A stretch of DNA of 64,000 nucleotides. It comes from Rosellinia necatrix. Lineage: Eukaryota > Ascomycota > Sordariomycetes > Xylariales > Xylariaceae. The DNA lies in NCBI GenBank assembly GCA_021209875.1, contig JAGYVD010000003.1, positions 3,224,001 through 3,288,000 on the forward strand. Direction: 5' to 3'. Every line of letters starts with the position of its first letter. Position 1 is the first letter of the stretch. The notes below the pieces were generated by a model. That model searched no databases, was not told the origin of the DNA, and worked only from the letters and a program-made list of their open reading frames with translations. The position numbers and the translations under genes were made by a program. This document shows positions 46,718 through 56,929 of this stretch, in pieces.

Positions 46718-47452
46718 ATGGAATGCTTACGACTGATCTGCCCGGCATGCGATGCGCCATTCTACTGGCCTGCGACTGAGCGGAAGTACTATTGTCCCAA
46801 ATGCGAACCAACTACGGCCGAACCGGCTCGTCTTACCACTGGACCTAGCCTCCACAATCGGCGCCATCTTGAAGCGCAGCAGCGGCTCCCTTGGGCGAGC
46901 TTTTCGAGCCTTTCGAGCTTTTCGAGTCTTTCGAGCCTTTCGAGCCTCGTGAGCCTAAACCGAAGCATCCGGCCCGATATTATCCTCCCGGGCCCTCTGC
47001 TTGTGATAGAGCCGATTGTTGATCAATCCCACCCGGATATTTACCGGTCCACACTGAAGGAATCCGATCCCACACGCCGAACACAACTCCCGCGGATAGA
47101 GGACATCGCGGCCCTGCAAGAGGCCTTACAGGCCGGCAGCGAGCGGAGACAGAGCGTACCGCTCGTCCCACTTCGAACCAACCGGGAGACGCAGCCCGAT
47201 TCACAGACCGCGGTCGTCGGGGGAGTGGCCCAGGATGGTCACAGACCAGCCTCCCAGGGAACAGAAGAAGGCTACACCGAGTCTCAGTATTCCCAACCTC
47301 GGCATCATCCCGAGCCACAAGCTAGCACCTCTGGCCGAAGAGGCCGCAAGGGTCGGAAAGGTCGGGGTCACCCCTCTCAATGTAGCGATAGCAACGATCG
47401 CGAGTACGATTATGACGAGGAGCATGAGCGGAAACCGCTCCTTAGCAGATAG
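46718..47452 (+). CDS. Hypothetical protein with N-terminal zinc-ribbon-like CxxC pair
   Basis: I do not recognise this protein. The ATG at 46718 gives 244 aa. The N-terminus has two CxxC knuckles about 17 residues apart (CPAC and CPKC), with aromatic residues between them, as in zinc ribbons. A low-complexity FSSLSSFSSLSS stretch follows, encoded by a TTTCGAG(C/T) DNA repeat (46899-46955). The middle is polar (LPRIEDIAALQEALQ may be helical). The C-terminus is basic (SGRRGRKGRKGRG), then acidic (EYDYDEEHERK). The frame extends 39 nt further upstream from a TTG, which is not used here. A real gene is likely given the cysteine pattern and the continuous frame, but no homologue comes to mind. 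Confidence 0.55.
   Translation: MECLRLICPACDAPFYWPATERKYYCPKCEPTTAEPARLTTGPSLHNRRHLEAQQRLPWASFSSLSSFSSLSSLSSLVSLNRSIRPDIILPGPLLVIEPIVDQSHPDIYRSTLKESDPTRRTQLPRIEDIAALQEALQAGSERRQSVPLVPLRTNRETQPDSQTAVVGGVAQDGHRPASQGTEEGYTESQYSQPRHHPEPQASTSGRRGRKGRKGRGHPSQCSDSNDREYDYDEEHERKPLLSR
46899..46955. repeat. TTTCGAGC(C/T) tandem repeat inside a CDS
   Basis: About seven 9-base units within the zinc-ribbon hypothetical gene, translating as Phe-Ser-Ser/Leu-Ser-Ser. Slippage in this tract would keep the frame. Confidence 0.8.
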
Positions 47453-48416
47453 TTAGCGAGAATACGATGATACGATTTTGGAGCAGCCAGGATTAGAAGG
47501 CCGCATATTGCTGCCCGCCCATGCATGCCCTTGACACCAACGCAGGCGGCGCTTCCGACGCCATGGGCCTCTTGAGGAGAGATCCGGAGACCGAATATTC
47601 ATCATCGACATCCTGGGAGGGCACAAGGCTTGGACTCTTGGTCAGGGATGTCGGATACGGGTTGGCAGTGTAGGGGGTGGAACATGCACCCGTGCCCGTC
47701 TCCTGTTCACTCCTTGGCGATTACCTTGGAATGCCCGCTCCCGGGCGCATATAGATATACGTTAACCACCTCAACAGGCTCTGCAGCCGGGTTTCGTCTC
47801 CCCCACGTGATTCTTCATGTTTGCTATCCATTGAATGGGCGGTCCGGGGTCCCCGGGCGACTATTGGCCTCTGGCGGAGAGACCCATCCCATTCCGGGTC
47901 ACCGGACTTTGCGCCCGGGGGTTAACCGTGAGAGTGTGCATCCGCATCACCAACAGGCAGTGAGGTAAAGCTTGAGCCGCAAACTCTATGCCTGATGGTA
48001 CTAGTGCCAAGCATCCGGGTACATGCACAATCGTGGCCATGCGGTGGGTTGGGTCACTCGGTCTGCTCTCTTCTGCGCGTGATAATCCTAGGTAAGAATA
48101 CGCTTGAATTTTTTAATAAAATCAACAGCACTCAAGATAGTGTCGTCTTAAGACATCCAAACCAAGCTAGACAATGTTTGTAAACGCCATGTGTTGAAAT
48201 CGGCTATACCTGCCTACTTTGGTTATTGTTCATTAGTTAGTTAGTCTGTAGGTAGTGTAGATTTAGCCACCCTCGCCAGTTGTTAGTGCACTACTTAACA
48301 AATTGTGGATGCCAACCAAGCCGAGAGAAGGGTTTACATAAGAGCAAAAAAAATTACGGGAGGGATGAAATTAAAGAAGCCAAAAGAAAAAAAAAAAAAA
48401 AATTAAGGTCAGTAAA
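47453..48416. other. Intergenic, includes tRNA terminator side
   Basis: No exon seen. The right end holds an A-rich tract (about 48382-48402) that reads as a T-run downstream of the minus-strand tRNA. Confidence 0.55.
48382..48402 (-). terminator. Pol III termination T-tract
   Basis: On the minus strand this is a run of about 16 T, interrupted by one C, starting about 15 nt beyond the 3' end of the initiator tRNA. Runs of T are the Pol III stop signal. Confidence 0.65.
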
Positions 48417-48488
48417 TAGCTAGCGATTGTTTCGATCAATCGACCTCCGGGTTATGAGCCCGGCGCTCTTCCACTGAGCTAGCTAGCT
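48417..48488 (-). tRNA. Initiator tRNA-Met (CAT anticodon)
   Basis: A 72-nt cloverleaf on the minus strand, with no intron. The seven-base acceptor stem AGCTAGC/GCTAGCT pairs perfectly, beginning with A1:T72 and followed by discriminator A. D arm: GCTC-AGTGGAA-GAGC. Anticodon arm: CCGGG-CTCATAA-CCCGG. T arm: GATTG-ATCGAAA-CAATC. Features of eukaryotic initiators rather than elongators: A1:T72, the run of three G:C pairs below the anticodon loop, and ATCGAAA in place of TTCGA in the T loop. The 3' CCA is not encoded, as expected. The T loop serves as a variant B box. Confidence 0.93.
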
Positions 48489-49493
48489 GTTAATCTTTAA
48501 TCTAATGCCTCATGCAACTATCTAAGTACTCAAGTAGGCATGCAAGCTTTCTCGTTATCGCGCCCCGGGATAGGGTCGTCCGTAATCGCGGGTTTCGGAT
48601 CATTGAACGGATCATTGTGTAAATGACCATAACCGCCGAGAGAGATGAAACATTACTACATCAATATATCAATACATCAATATGTCAATACTTCCCACCT
48701 GTGCTGCATGCCCCAAAGGAGCAACTGTCCCCTCTTGTTGAGCAGGGCCGGCATCCGCGACGGGGCGGCTCTAATATGTGTGTGGCCTCCAAGAACATCT
48801 GTGAATATGTTGTTGTATTACCACCTTTCGCCCTGAGGCTAGATCTAAGAGGGACAACAATACGAAAATGGGCGCGTTGGTAAGAGAGTGAGCGCTAATG
48901 ATTGGAGTATTTGTTTTTACTGACTGGTGTGGGCGCGATAGACATGGCTACTTAACTATACTCAACTTTCGTCCCGGTATGGTCATGCCCGAACAATGCT
49001 AGCAAGGCGACAGCAAGAAACCGATAACTGGCAAGAAATGATCAGTATCGATGTCAAGGTTGACAACGTTCTCGGAGAGCTTTCCCACGTCAACGACTAC
49101 TCTTCTCGCAGCAGTAGAGTCAGATATGGCCTAATTCGGCAAGTGACCAAATGCGGACAACGGAAGACTTCGCTCCGCCACGCTGCTGTATAATGGCGCC
49201 TACTTACACGATCAACAAGCCTCATTGACGTCTCGATCTCGCCGGGAGGTGGTACAGCATGTACGCGCCCAATATAGACCGCGGCTAGCAAGAAATCGCT
49301 GTGGTTTCTTCCCGTGGGCTAGAGCTTGGAACAGCTAGGTTTCAGGTCATAGAGCTTGTATAAAAGACGGCCTTTCCTCCTGGCCAATTCAACCTGTCGC
49401 GTTCCTCTCCTGATTCTTTCCAGTCCAGGAGCACGTGTCCCTCGACACGGTTCGATTCTTTCTCCAATCTGGACATCTGCTTATAATAACAGG
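48489..49493. other. Intergenic, tRNA upstream region and mannanase promoter
   Basis: About 1 kb. A short ATCAATA(C/T) tandem lies near 48660-48685. No exon recognised. A TATA box lies near the right end. Confidence 0.55.
49359..49366 (+). promoter_or_regulatory. TATA box of the mannanase gene
   Basis: TATAAAAG lies 128 bp upstream of the start codon, followed by a C/T-rich leader. The layout matches that upstream of the PhoD phosphatase gene. Confidence 0.5.
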
Positions 49494-50896
49494 ATGGCGA
49501 CGTTCAAATTACTCTGGCTCTCACTATGTGCGGCCACGAGCGCGCTCACTATGTCGTCCTCAGCCAGGCCTGCTCGGCTTTCCGCCGTTGTCCGCGACGG
49601 CTCACGGCTTCTGGTGGACGGCAAGCCTTGGAAAGCAGTCGGTCCAAACGTTTACTGGCTCGGACTGGACGAAAACGTAACCCCGCCAGCTGGGGAGCCG
49701 TATGACCCGGTAACTAAGTCCAGCTACCCTACCAAAGAACGCATCACCGAGGTAATGGCCGTCGTGAATGCTCTAGGTGGGACCATGATCAGGGCACATA
49801 CCCTCGGGGTCAGCACCGGGAACCACCTAAGCATCTGGCCCGAGCAAGGCGTGGTGAACGAGGAAGCCTTCAATACCATCGACTGGGCCGTCTACCAGGC
49901 GGGCCTGTACGGCGTCCGGTTACTCGTGCCACTTGTTGATAACTACGTCAGAGCCTCTCTCTCTCTCTCTCATGTGTCGGAAAATAGTAGGGCTAAACGA
50001 TGAACAGGATTACTACCACGGTGGGAAGTATAATTTCCTACGCTGGGCTGGTTTCAACCTCACCCAGGCCAAGGACAGTAACAACCCCCAGATCCAGCAA
50101 TTTTATACGAACCCCGCCATTGTATCCTCATTCAAAGACTACATCAAGACGCTCTTGACGCACAGGAACCAGTACAATAACCTGACTTACGCGGAAGACC
50201 CTACCATCTTTGCGTACGAGACCGGCAATGAGCTACTAGGACCCGTATGGGGAGATATGGACTGCCCGGCGGACTGGGTGCGAGATATCGGCAAATACGT
50301 CAAGGGCCTTGCCCCGGGGAAGCTATTCTTCGATGGCACGTACGGTATCAACAAAACACATCTGGGCATCGAGGAGGTGGACGTGTTTTCAGATCACTTC
50401 TATCCGGCCAACATCCAGAAGTTACAGTCGGGCATCGACGCCGTCGCGGGTGTCGGCAAGGTGTACTTCGCAGGCGAGTACGACTGGGTAGGGGCCTCTG
50501 GCGGCGACTCCCTCGAGTCGTTCTTCCACGTTCTTGAACACAGCTCCACCGTTGGCGGAGACACTTTCTGGAGCTTGTTCGGCAGGAATGGTCCGGATTG
50601 CAATGTAAGTCACCACACGGCGATCGGTCTGACTCTCACCGTGTATCTGCCTGCCTACCTATTTTTAAAGAGAGGGCGACCGACTGACATACCGATACCA
50701 GACGTTCGTGAATCACAGCGACGGCTTCACACTTCAGTACGGGAATCCGAGCAACACGGACGCCACGGACAGCAGGATACAGCTCATCCGGAAACATTTC
50801 ATTGCGATGGGCCAAGGCCGAACTATCAGCCCGACAGAGCCGCTGCCTATCGTGCCCTGCCCTGCTCCCCCGCCACCAAGATGGAGGACATTGTGA
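49494..50896 (+). CDS. Secreted GH5 endo-beta-1,4-mannanase
   Basis: Predicted glycoside hydrolase family 5 (subfamily 7) mannan endo-1,4-beta-mannosidase. Three exons, 49494-49946, 50008-50604 and 50702-50896, all joined in phase 0, give 414 aa. An N-terminal hydrophobic segment (KLLWLSLCAATSALT) is a signal peptide. GKPWKAVGPNVYWLGLDE and TMIRAHTLGVSTG are typical of this family. The acid/base is Glu226 in YETGNELLG and the nucleophile is Glu308 in FAGEYDW. DHFYP precedes the nucleophile, as in other members. No carbohydrate-binding module is present. The C-terminus is a short proline-rich tail (PCPAPPPPR). The gene is consistent with plant cell-wall breakdown. Confidence 0.9.
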
Positions 50897-51666
50897 TGTG
50901 AATGAAGATTACGCGCTGTGCGAGTCGGTTAGGTAGTATAGTCTGATAGTCACAAACCGAAGAGTTACCTTACCTGTCTTTGTCTCTGTAAGCTCTCGAG
51001 GAACCAAGGCCTGTAACAAGGACGCAAACATCAGATTGCTAGGGCGAAAACGCAATCTACCTTAGGTAGGCTATCTGCAGGCAGGTGGTGTCTACCCCGC
51101 GCGCTCTCCTCCAGGTACCTACCCTACCTAGGGAGACCACAGCCACAGGACTCTCAAGGGTTACCTAATAGGCCTGGGTCCTGCAGTAGATACTACCTAC
51201 CTAGGTATGCACCTCATATGTAGCTCGCTCACTAACTAACCTACCATAAGGTTTTGTTTTATTCGCCCACACCAATTAAAACTTCCGCCACTGCAACCAC
51301 ATTATTTAATCATTTAATAATACAGTCAAGATGAAGTGGTCTTCCTCCTTTTCGTGTTTTCTTTCGTAATAGCTTTTTACCTAGGTACATCGTGTGACCC
51401 AAAATGGGCACCCTCCTACCTAAGTAGTTTAGGTTTACCTAGGTAGGCAAGTGCCTATAACTAATTGAAGCACTGGGGCTAGGTAGGTACCTGAGGTTAG
51501 GTTGGGTAGGTAGGTTAAGTAAGTAGGTAGGTGCATCGGTGCCGTGCATTGCCGCATCAGCCGCTTGTTCCAGGCGTCCGATACCGCCCGACGTAACCCA
51601 CCCCAAACATCTCCTCCGCCTATACATAGTATCTTCAATCGGCCTCGATTTCCCCATCTTTATACT
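50897..51666. other. Intergenic between mannanase and RidA
   Basis: No exon seen. Rich in CTAC/TAGG/GGTACC units (about 51055-51210 and 51376-51532), the second block ending just upstream of the RidA gene. Confidence 0.6.
51376..51532. repeat. TAGG/GGTACC palindromic tract
   Basis: TTACCTAGGTAGG, AGGTAGGTACCTGAGG and GGGTAGGTAGGTTAAG units lie about 130 bp upstream of the RidA start codon. Confidence 0.7.
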
Positions 51667-52289
51667 ATGTCATTCTCTCGCAGAGCTCTATTGGTTTCCT
51701 CGCGGTTGATTGGATCAGCCAGCTATCGTGTAAACCCCCTCTCAACACCACGAATCCCCTCATTCGCTTCATTCACCCCTATTCGCGCCATGGCCGACAT
51801 GACCCCGATCTTCAGCAAAGATGCTGCCCCCCGTGAGTGCCCGGTACCTGCTTTACAACTGAATGCTATTTGGCTAATGAACTTCCGTAGCTGCGGGTCC
51901 TTATGTATGACCTTTTGACGCTCTCGGTCTCGTTGGTGTGTTTCGTCTAACATCAACCTTGAATACAGTCCCACGCGATAAAGACGCCCACCGCCATCTA
52001 CTGCTCGGGCTCGATCCCCATGGACTCTCAAGGCAACCTCATCCAAGGCTCCATTACCGAACAAACTACCCAGGTCTTCAAGAATCTAAAAGCCGTCCTG
52101 ACAGAAGCAGGCTCTAGCCTCGACAGGGTCGTCAAAGTGAACATTTTCTTGGCCGATATGAGCTCTTTTGCCGAGATGAACGAAGAATACGCAAAATGGC
52201 TTACTCATAAGCCCGCACGCAGCTGTGTCGCCGTTAAGACACTTCCTAAGAATGTCGACGTCGAGATTGAATGTATTGCTCTGCCCTAA
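51667..52289 (+). CDS. RidA/YjgF/Mmf1-family deaminase, probably mitochondrial
   Basis: Reactive enamine/imine deaminase (Rid family) that removes 2-aminoacrylate and related intermediates of amino-acid metabolism. Three exons, 51667-51832, 51891-51904 and 51969-52289, give 166 aa. The core is complete: AGPYSHAIKT, IYCSGSIPMD, TTQVFKNLKAVL, VVKVNIFLADM, and the C-terminal ARSCVAVKTLPKNVDVEIECIA, with the conserved Arg and Glu. The first 40 or so residues are Arg/Ser-rich with few acids (MSFSRRALLVSSRLIG), as in a mitochondrial presequence. An internal MADM could start a cytosolic form, as with yeast Mmf1 versus Hmf1. Exon 2 is only 14 nt and supplies AGPY. Confidence 0.93.
51891..51904 (+). 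other. 14-nt micro-exon of RidA
   Basis: CTGCGGGTCCTTAT lies between a CCGTAG acceptor and GTATGA donor. It encodes the A-G-P-Y that precedes S-H-A-I-K-T in this family; skipping it breaks the frame. Confidence 0.85.
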
Positions 52290-52651
52290 GCAGACCCAAT
52301 CCTGCGACTAGTTAAATAAAAACGGCTCATCCAATACGCTTCTTATACCATAGCTAAAACAACAAGAAGAGAGCTGGAATATTATTTTGTAGTCCAGGAT
52401 AATCTCCGCAATACATTGCATGAGCATTCATGATTACATCACCGTGAAACCCAATTACCCAGCACACAAGGCTTAATTTTGCAAAGGAGTAGTTCCTAAG
52501 AAAACCGATTTTTATTTATTTATTACTACTTTCTTTTGCTTTATATCCACAATGAAACATAAAACATGAAACACGAAATACGAAACCATAGTTACTTCTG
52601 GAGATTCAAGCTTGACGGTCTCTGGTATACCCCTCATAGTTCCTCGATTAT
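52290..52651. other. Convergent 3' intergenic region
   Basis: AT-rich 360 bp between the RidA stop and the 3' end of the minus-strand hypothetical gene. Nothing coding. Confidence 0.6.
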
Positions 52652-53582
52652 CTACATCTGGATCTGGCGAATCATTCCGCTCGTCTGAGTCAACGTAACC
52701 AGCGTTGCCTGGCCCTCAAACGGCGTCCCGGTCGTAATGTGAACATCATACGGGTCATATTCATCATCGCCACTCTGGCAAAAATGCTCTCCCGCCAGCT
52801 CTAGCCCCATGTCTCGTGTAAAGTCGAGCCTGAAATCAGCAACATCCATCTGCTCAATATCCCGCCAACCCCCCGGCTCGGAAACAACAGACAATGAACG
52901 GGCCGTATCCTCTTCCAGTTTGTCATTAGGGCAGTAATGTGGTGGTGGTTGCTGTTGTGGCGTCGTCTGCTGAGTGGCCGTCGAATCTGGTAGTACAATC
53001 CAATCAATGGGGAATGATGGGGCAATCTGTGCATCTTTAGGCGTATCCCCAACTTTTGGATGTCGGGTCTCAATATCAATTAGTTGTGGCGGTGATGGCT
53101 GGGACGCTGAGGCCCGGTTCCAGCCCAAGGACCTGCTGAAGTTATAGGCTACCACCCCTGGCGTGCCGTAGCGAAGAGCTACCTGGTTCCGTATCTGAAC
53201 ATCGTGGAGTTGCTCTACAGACTTAAGAGACGGTTCACTGAGGATCTTTTGGATCTCTTTCGTCCCTTTCGTCCTCAGCCCACGCCGGAGTTCCCTTACA
53301 GCCCGGTCTCGCGCCATCAGCAACGCCCCAATGGATTCAGACGTACCTGTATTTACCCATAAAAGCGTCTCATTATGGCCGCGAGCTTGTGGAGTGAAGG
53401 TGATCTTTGGGGGTTGGAATCGAGAATTGCGTGTATGTTGAGGGGGGAGAAGAGAGTTGAGGGGGGTGTGCCATTGGTCTTGCGGAGCTCCCCTCAGCTT
53501 GTGAGCTAACTTGAGTGATCTTATTACGATTTTGCTTACTCTTTTTTTTCTTCGAGGTGAAAAGTTGCTTAAGAGACTCCAT
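52652..53582 (-). CDS. Hypothetical protein with a probable one-base frame break
   Basis: I do not recognise it. The N-terminal frame from the ATG at 53582 (MESLKQLFTSKKKKSKQNRNK) is lysine-rich and natural-looking but stops at 53373. The rest lies in another frame (RNSRFQPPKITFTP through WVNTGTSESIG to SGMIRQIQM) and runs to 52652. Total length 931 nt is one more than a multiple of three. Removing one base from either G6 run (53442-53447 or 53461-53466) joins the frames into about 309 aa. A 34-nt intron starting at the GTAAGC after the K-rich stretch would also fit the phase but is very short. No catalytic motif, signal peptide or membrane segment is visible. Confidence 0.55.
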
Positions 53583-54532
53583 CCTATTGAATAGGTCGTG
53601 GGTATGAACCTGACGGGTGGATTATGGGCAATTCGTTCAAAGGGGGAACCCAGGTTTATTAAGCGCACGCAGCGCTAAATAAAGCTCTATAACAACTGTC
53701 TTTCACCTCCACAAACAATGTATCTCTTGTTTAAAGAGATGTAATGTAGACAGAAAGCATTGTTTCTGTTTGTATTATTGGATGGAGGTAAACTATTACT
53801 TTCCAGCCCTTCCACCATTCAAGTTATGCATGAGACCTACTGTCACCAGTGCCATATGTCGTTGGGTATATACAGGCGTGGGAACGGAACTAAACACCCG
53901 AGGGATAACCCGAGCCTCTAGGGGACAAGTTGGATGGGATAATGTCAAAGGTATATTCACTGTCCTGATTCACTCATGAGAAGCTGTTAGCACTGAAACT
54001 CGTCCTCCCCCAAGGACAGTCTATGGAGCGTGCTAACTTAACATTCTATTGTGATAGGCTTTTCACTATGATTATACCTTACTTTTCGAAGTGAATGGTA
54101 AGTATACACTCTTCTTTGATAGCGGCTTTGAGACAGCGCACATATTAACAGTGGTCTTAGATAGTGCCTAAAAATAAGTAAACAAAGACTACAAAGACCC
54201 TCATTCAACAACACCGAAATGGGATACACCACTTTCATAAATAAAACGCCAACCCTGGCTTCGTAATCTGAGAACAAGAAGTGGCTTTCTGCCTCGTAGA
54301 AGATGACCTCTTCAAGCACACATTCACATCTTTTCATTCCCCTATTCTCGGTGTTTAAATACCGATATTACGTTAAGCATTTACTCTTGCTCCTCATCTA
54401 GAGCAATTATACCTTACATCCACGATCCCGTCCGGGATAGACACCTCAACCCCTTTTCTCATATCTTTGGTTTGAGACAACTCAAATATTGATATCCAAG
54501 CCGAAACACGAGCTCCGAAAACGACGAGCCTT
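53583..54532. other. Intergenic, no gene recognised
   Basis: About 950 bp between two divergently oriented hypothetical genes. AT-rich, without supported exons or clear repeats. Confidence 0.5.
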
Positions 54533-55136
54533 ATGGTCTGGTTCAGTTGTTGTAGTTCGAGAACCGACTACGAGCTGGTCCCTCCCAGCCGCCTGGCCAA
54601 TCGCCCAGCGAACCAATGGCCGCACAATCTCGCCGCGCATAGATCCCAAGGCCGCCACCACCCACAGGGACGGCCCCAGCCCCGATCCCGGGTCCCGAGC
54701 CGCGAGGAGCTGGAAAAACAGAGGCGCCAGGCCCAGGCGACGGCGGCGGCGCGGACATACGGCTGGCCGACGACGCGGCGAGGAGCGGACGGCCGCGGCG
54801 ACGTCGGCGGGACCGGGAGATCCGGCAGCAGGGATTCGGTCATCGAACCGCACCTCGCTGGCGGGCTCGCGGCCCTGCCCGGCTCGGATTTCCGAGCGGT
54901 GTACGACCCCCGACGAGCACAGCATCCTTCGCCGGCACCACCACCACCACCACCACCGCCGCCGCCGCCGCCGCCGCCGCAGCAGCAGCAGCAACAGGTC
55001 AGGCCACCGAACTACCCACAACAGCAGCCCCAACACCCACCGTATCATCCGGGCCAATCCGCCTGGCAGCAGCCGGGTAGGATGCCGGCGACGTGGGCGA
55101 CACCCACGCAGGGCGCGGCAGCGGCAACAACAACAA

Positions 55137-55170
<34 letters not shown>

Positions 55171-55432
55171 GCCGGTGGCGTACCAACGCCCGACCGTCGC
55201 ACGGAGGCCCGTCGTGCGGACGGCTCCCAGGCTACCGTCCCAGCCGCAGAGGCCGCGGCACGTGCGGCGCGATTCCAACGGCGTCTCGGAGTGCAGCAGC
55301 GACGAAGGCGACGGCGGCGGCGGCGGCGATCACAACGTCGAGGACTACCGGAATCTGAGGAATTACACCGTCTCTCCGCTCCAGGACCACGGCGGCGGTG
55401 GCGGTGGCGGCCCGTACACGCGGGCGAGATAA
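54533..55432 (+). CDS. Low-complexity hypothetical protein (Pro/Gln/Ala/Thr/Gly-rich)
   Basis: I do not recognise it. A single frame of 299 aa starts MVWFSCCSSRTDYELVPPSR. The paired cysteines at 6-7 could be lipid-modified, which is inference. A charged segment (SREELEKQRRQAQA) and AVYDPRRAQHP precede a run of about 15 prolines and then glutamines. Alanine/threonine tracts follow, then a basic stretch (RRPVVRTAPRLPSQPQRPRHVRR), an acidic SSDEGD, and a C-terminal glycine tract. The tracts derive from CCG, CAG and GGC triplet repeats, so other frames and the opposite strand are also open. I prefer this frame because it has an ATG and its non-repeat parts look protein-like (VEDYRNLRNYTVSPLQD). 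Confidence 0.5.
54935..54995. repeat. (CCA)n(CCG)n(CAG)n triplet tract
   Basis: Consecutive CCA, CCG and CAG runs encode the poly-Pro/poly-Gln part of the hypothetical protein. A second triplet tract (CAA/CAG) lies at about 55123-55171. Confidence 0.85.
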
Positions 55433-56880
55433 GGGGGTCTCGTGGGCGGGCGCATCCTAGGATCGGGTGTTGTGTCTCTGTCGGGTTCTCCCTTGCTGGC
55501 ATATAAAAGGCCTCGCTCGCGGTGCCGACGCGAGCCGATGTCGCCGGGGCCTCCTTGGGGCGTGCACAGGCGCTGGGACATCACACTACATTGGGTGATC
55601 AATGACAGCCTGCTTGATTGGCGCGTTACACTTTAGCGTCGTTACACATACATACGCACTTACCTGTTTCCCTGCCGGTTGTCATTTCGGCTTCATACAA
55701 TAGTTAATAAGGCTGTAGCGGGGATATGAGGCCATTCATTATCTGACGATGGTTTGTTTGCCAAATATTTGCGGGCTACTAAGCGCTCGGATCTTTTTTT
55801 TTTTTTGGCGCCGAAAATACTACGATCCGGGATAATTTGGGAGAGGCTGAATTCGGACTAAGGTACTTCATGAAGCAAATCAACTCGTTCCGCCCAAGGC
55901 AACTTATTGACAACTTCTACAGTCTGCCTATGTGATATCGAGCGGTTTGTTTGTGCGCGATGACGCGATTTGTGCCATTGTCTATTTATTACTCATCATC
56001 CTATGGCATCGGGGCATGGCTTTTCATGAAATACTTATGCCTACGCGGATTTCTTTGGGAAGGGAGGGAGAGAGAAAGTACAAGTCTATAAACAGCCTCT
56101 GTCGTTTTCGTGAGGCACGTTCCTTATTACCCAGGTATTAATACTCCGTAGGGTTGGGGTACATGTATGTATGACCCTTGAACCCTCTTCCATAGTTACC
56201 TGAACGAACCTCTCTCCATCCAGACCGAGTCCTAAACCAGATGTGTCGCGGTGCCTGAACCGGGCAGGTTGCGTGGCCCTGAGACACGTGCTGGCGCAGA
56301 TGCGGCAGGACCATTATATCTCAAGATTACATCCTCTTCTCTTTTGAGACTATTTGAGATATAGGCTTGGGAGATAAGAAGAGAAAAAGGTTGCCTACAA
56401 TGAATATTGCGCTCTCAGGTCATCAGTGACGGAGTAAAGAATACCGCGTGCGAGAGTTGACAATTACCTATAATCGATGATACGTAACTTAGTCGTAGTG
56501 GATTACGTCTCCTCGCAGGAATAATCTCTTATTTCCGGTTGGGCGGTCTCAGGCACCGGCATTCTGTCCGACCTGGAACGCAGCGACGGGATGATGAGGG
56601 GTTTGGCGCGCGAAAGGATGGAAGGCATCTACATTTGAGGCCATATGGTTGGTCCGAGTGGTCGTGGTAGGGCTGAGACTATTGCATGCATGTCTTGGGC
56701 GAAGAGCAGGGAAGAGGAGGGAAGGGAAACCGTTCTGGCCCAATTCGGGCTAGCTCATCGTGTATAATACGCCTTGGCTGTTACGTGGCGACGATCATTT
56801 ATCGAAGGGTGGAATTATACATACATATAGTACTACAGTAGTAGTGTATGATATACAGTCATACACCATATAAACATACA

Positions 56881-56929
56881 CACATATATACCTACATATA
56901 TACCTACATATATACCTACATATATACAT
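56881..56929. repeat. TATATACCTACA tandem repeat
   Basis: Four near-perfect 12-base units, combining the TA microsatellite with the CCTAC motif that is dispersed elsewhere in the window. Confidence 0.85.

Noticed and set aside
54482..55186. 234-codon minus-strand frame with a poly-Cys run
   Set aside because: It is the complement of the CAG/CCG triplet repeats. The plus-strand frame has a better start and more protein-like non-repeat segments.
55502..55509. TATAAAAG motif
   Set aside because: No supported gene starts within the following 300 bp. It lies just past the stop of the upstream hypothetical gene.
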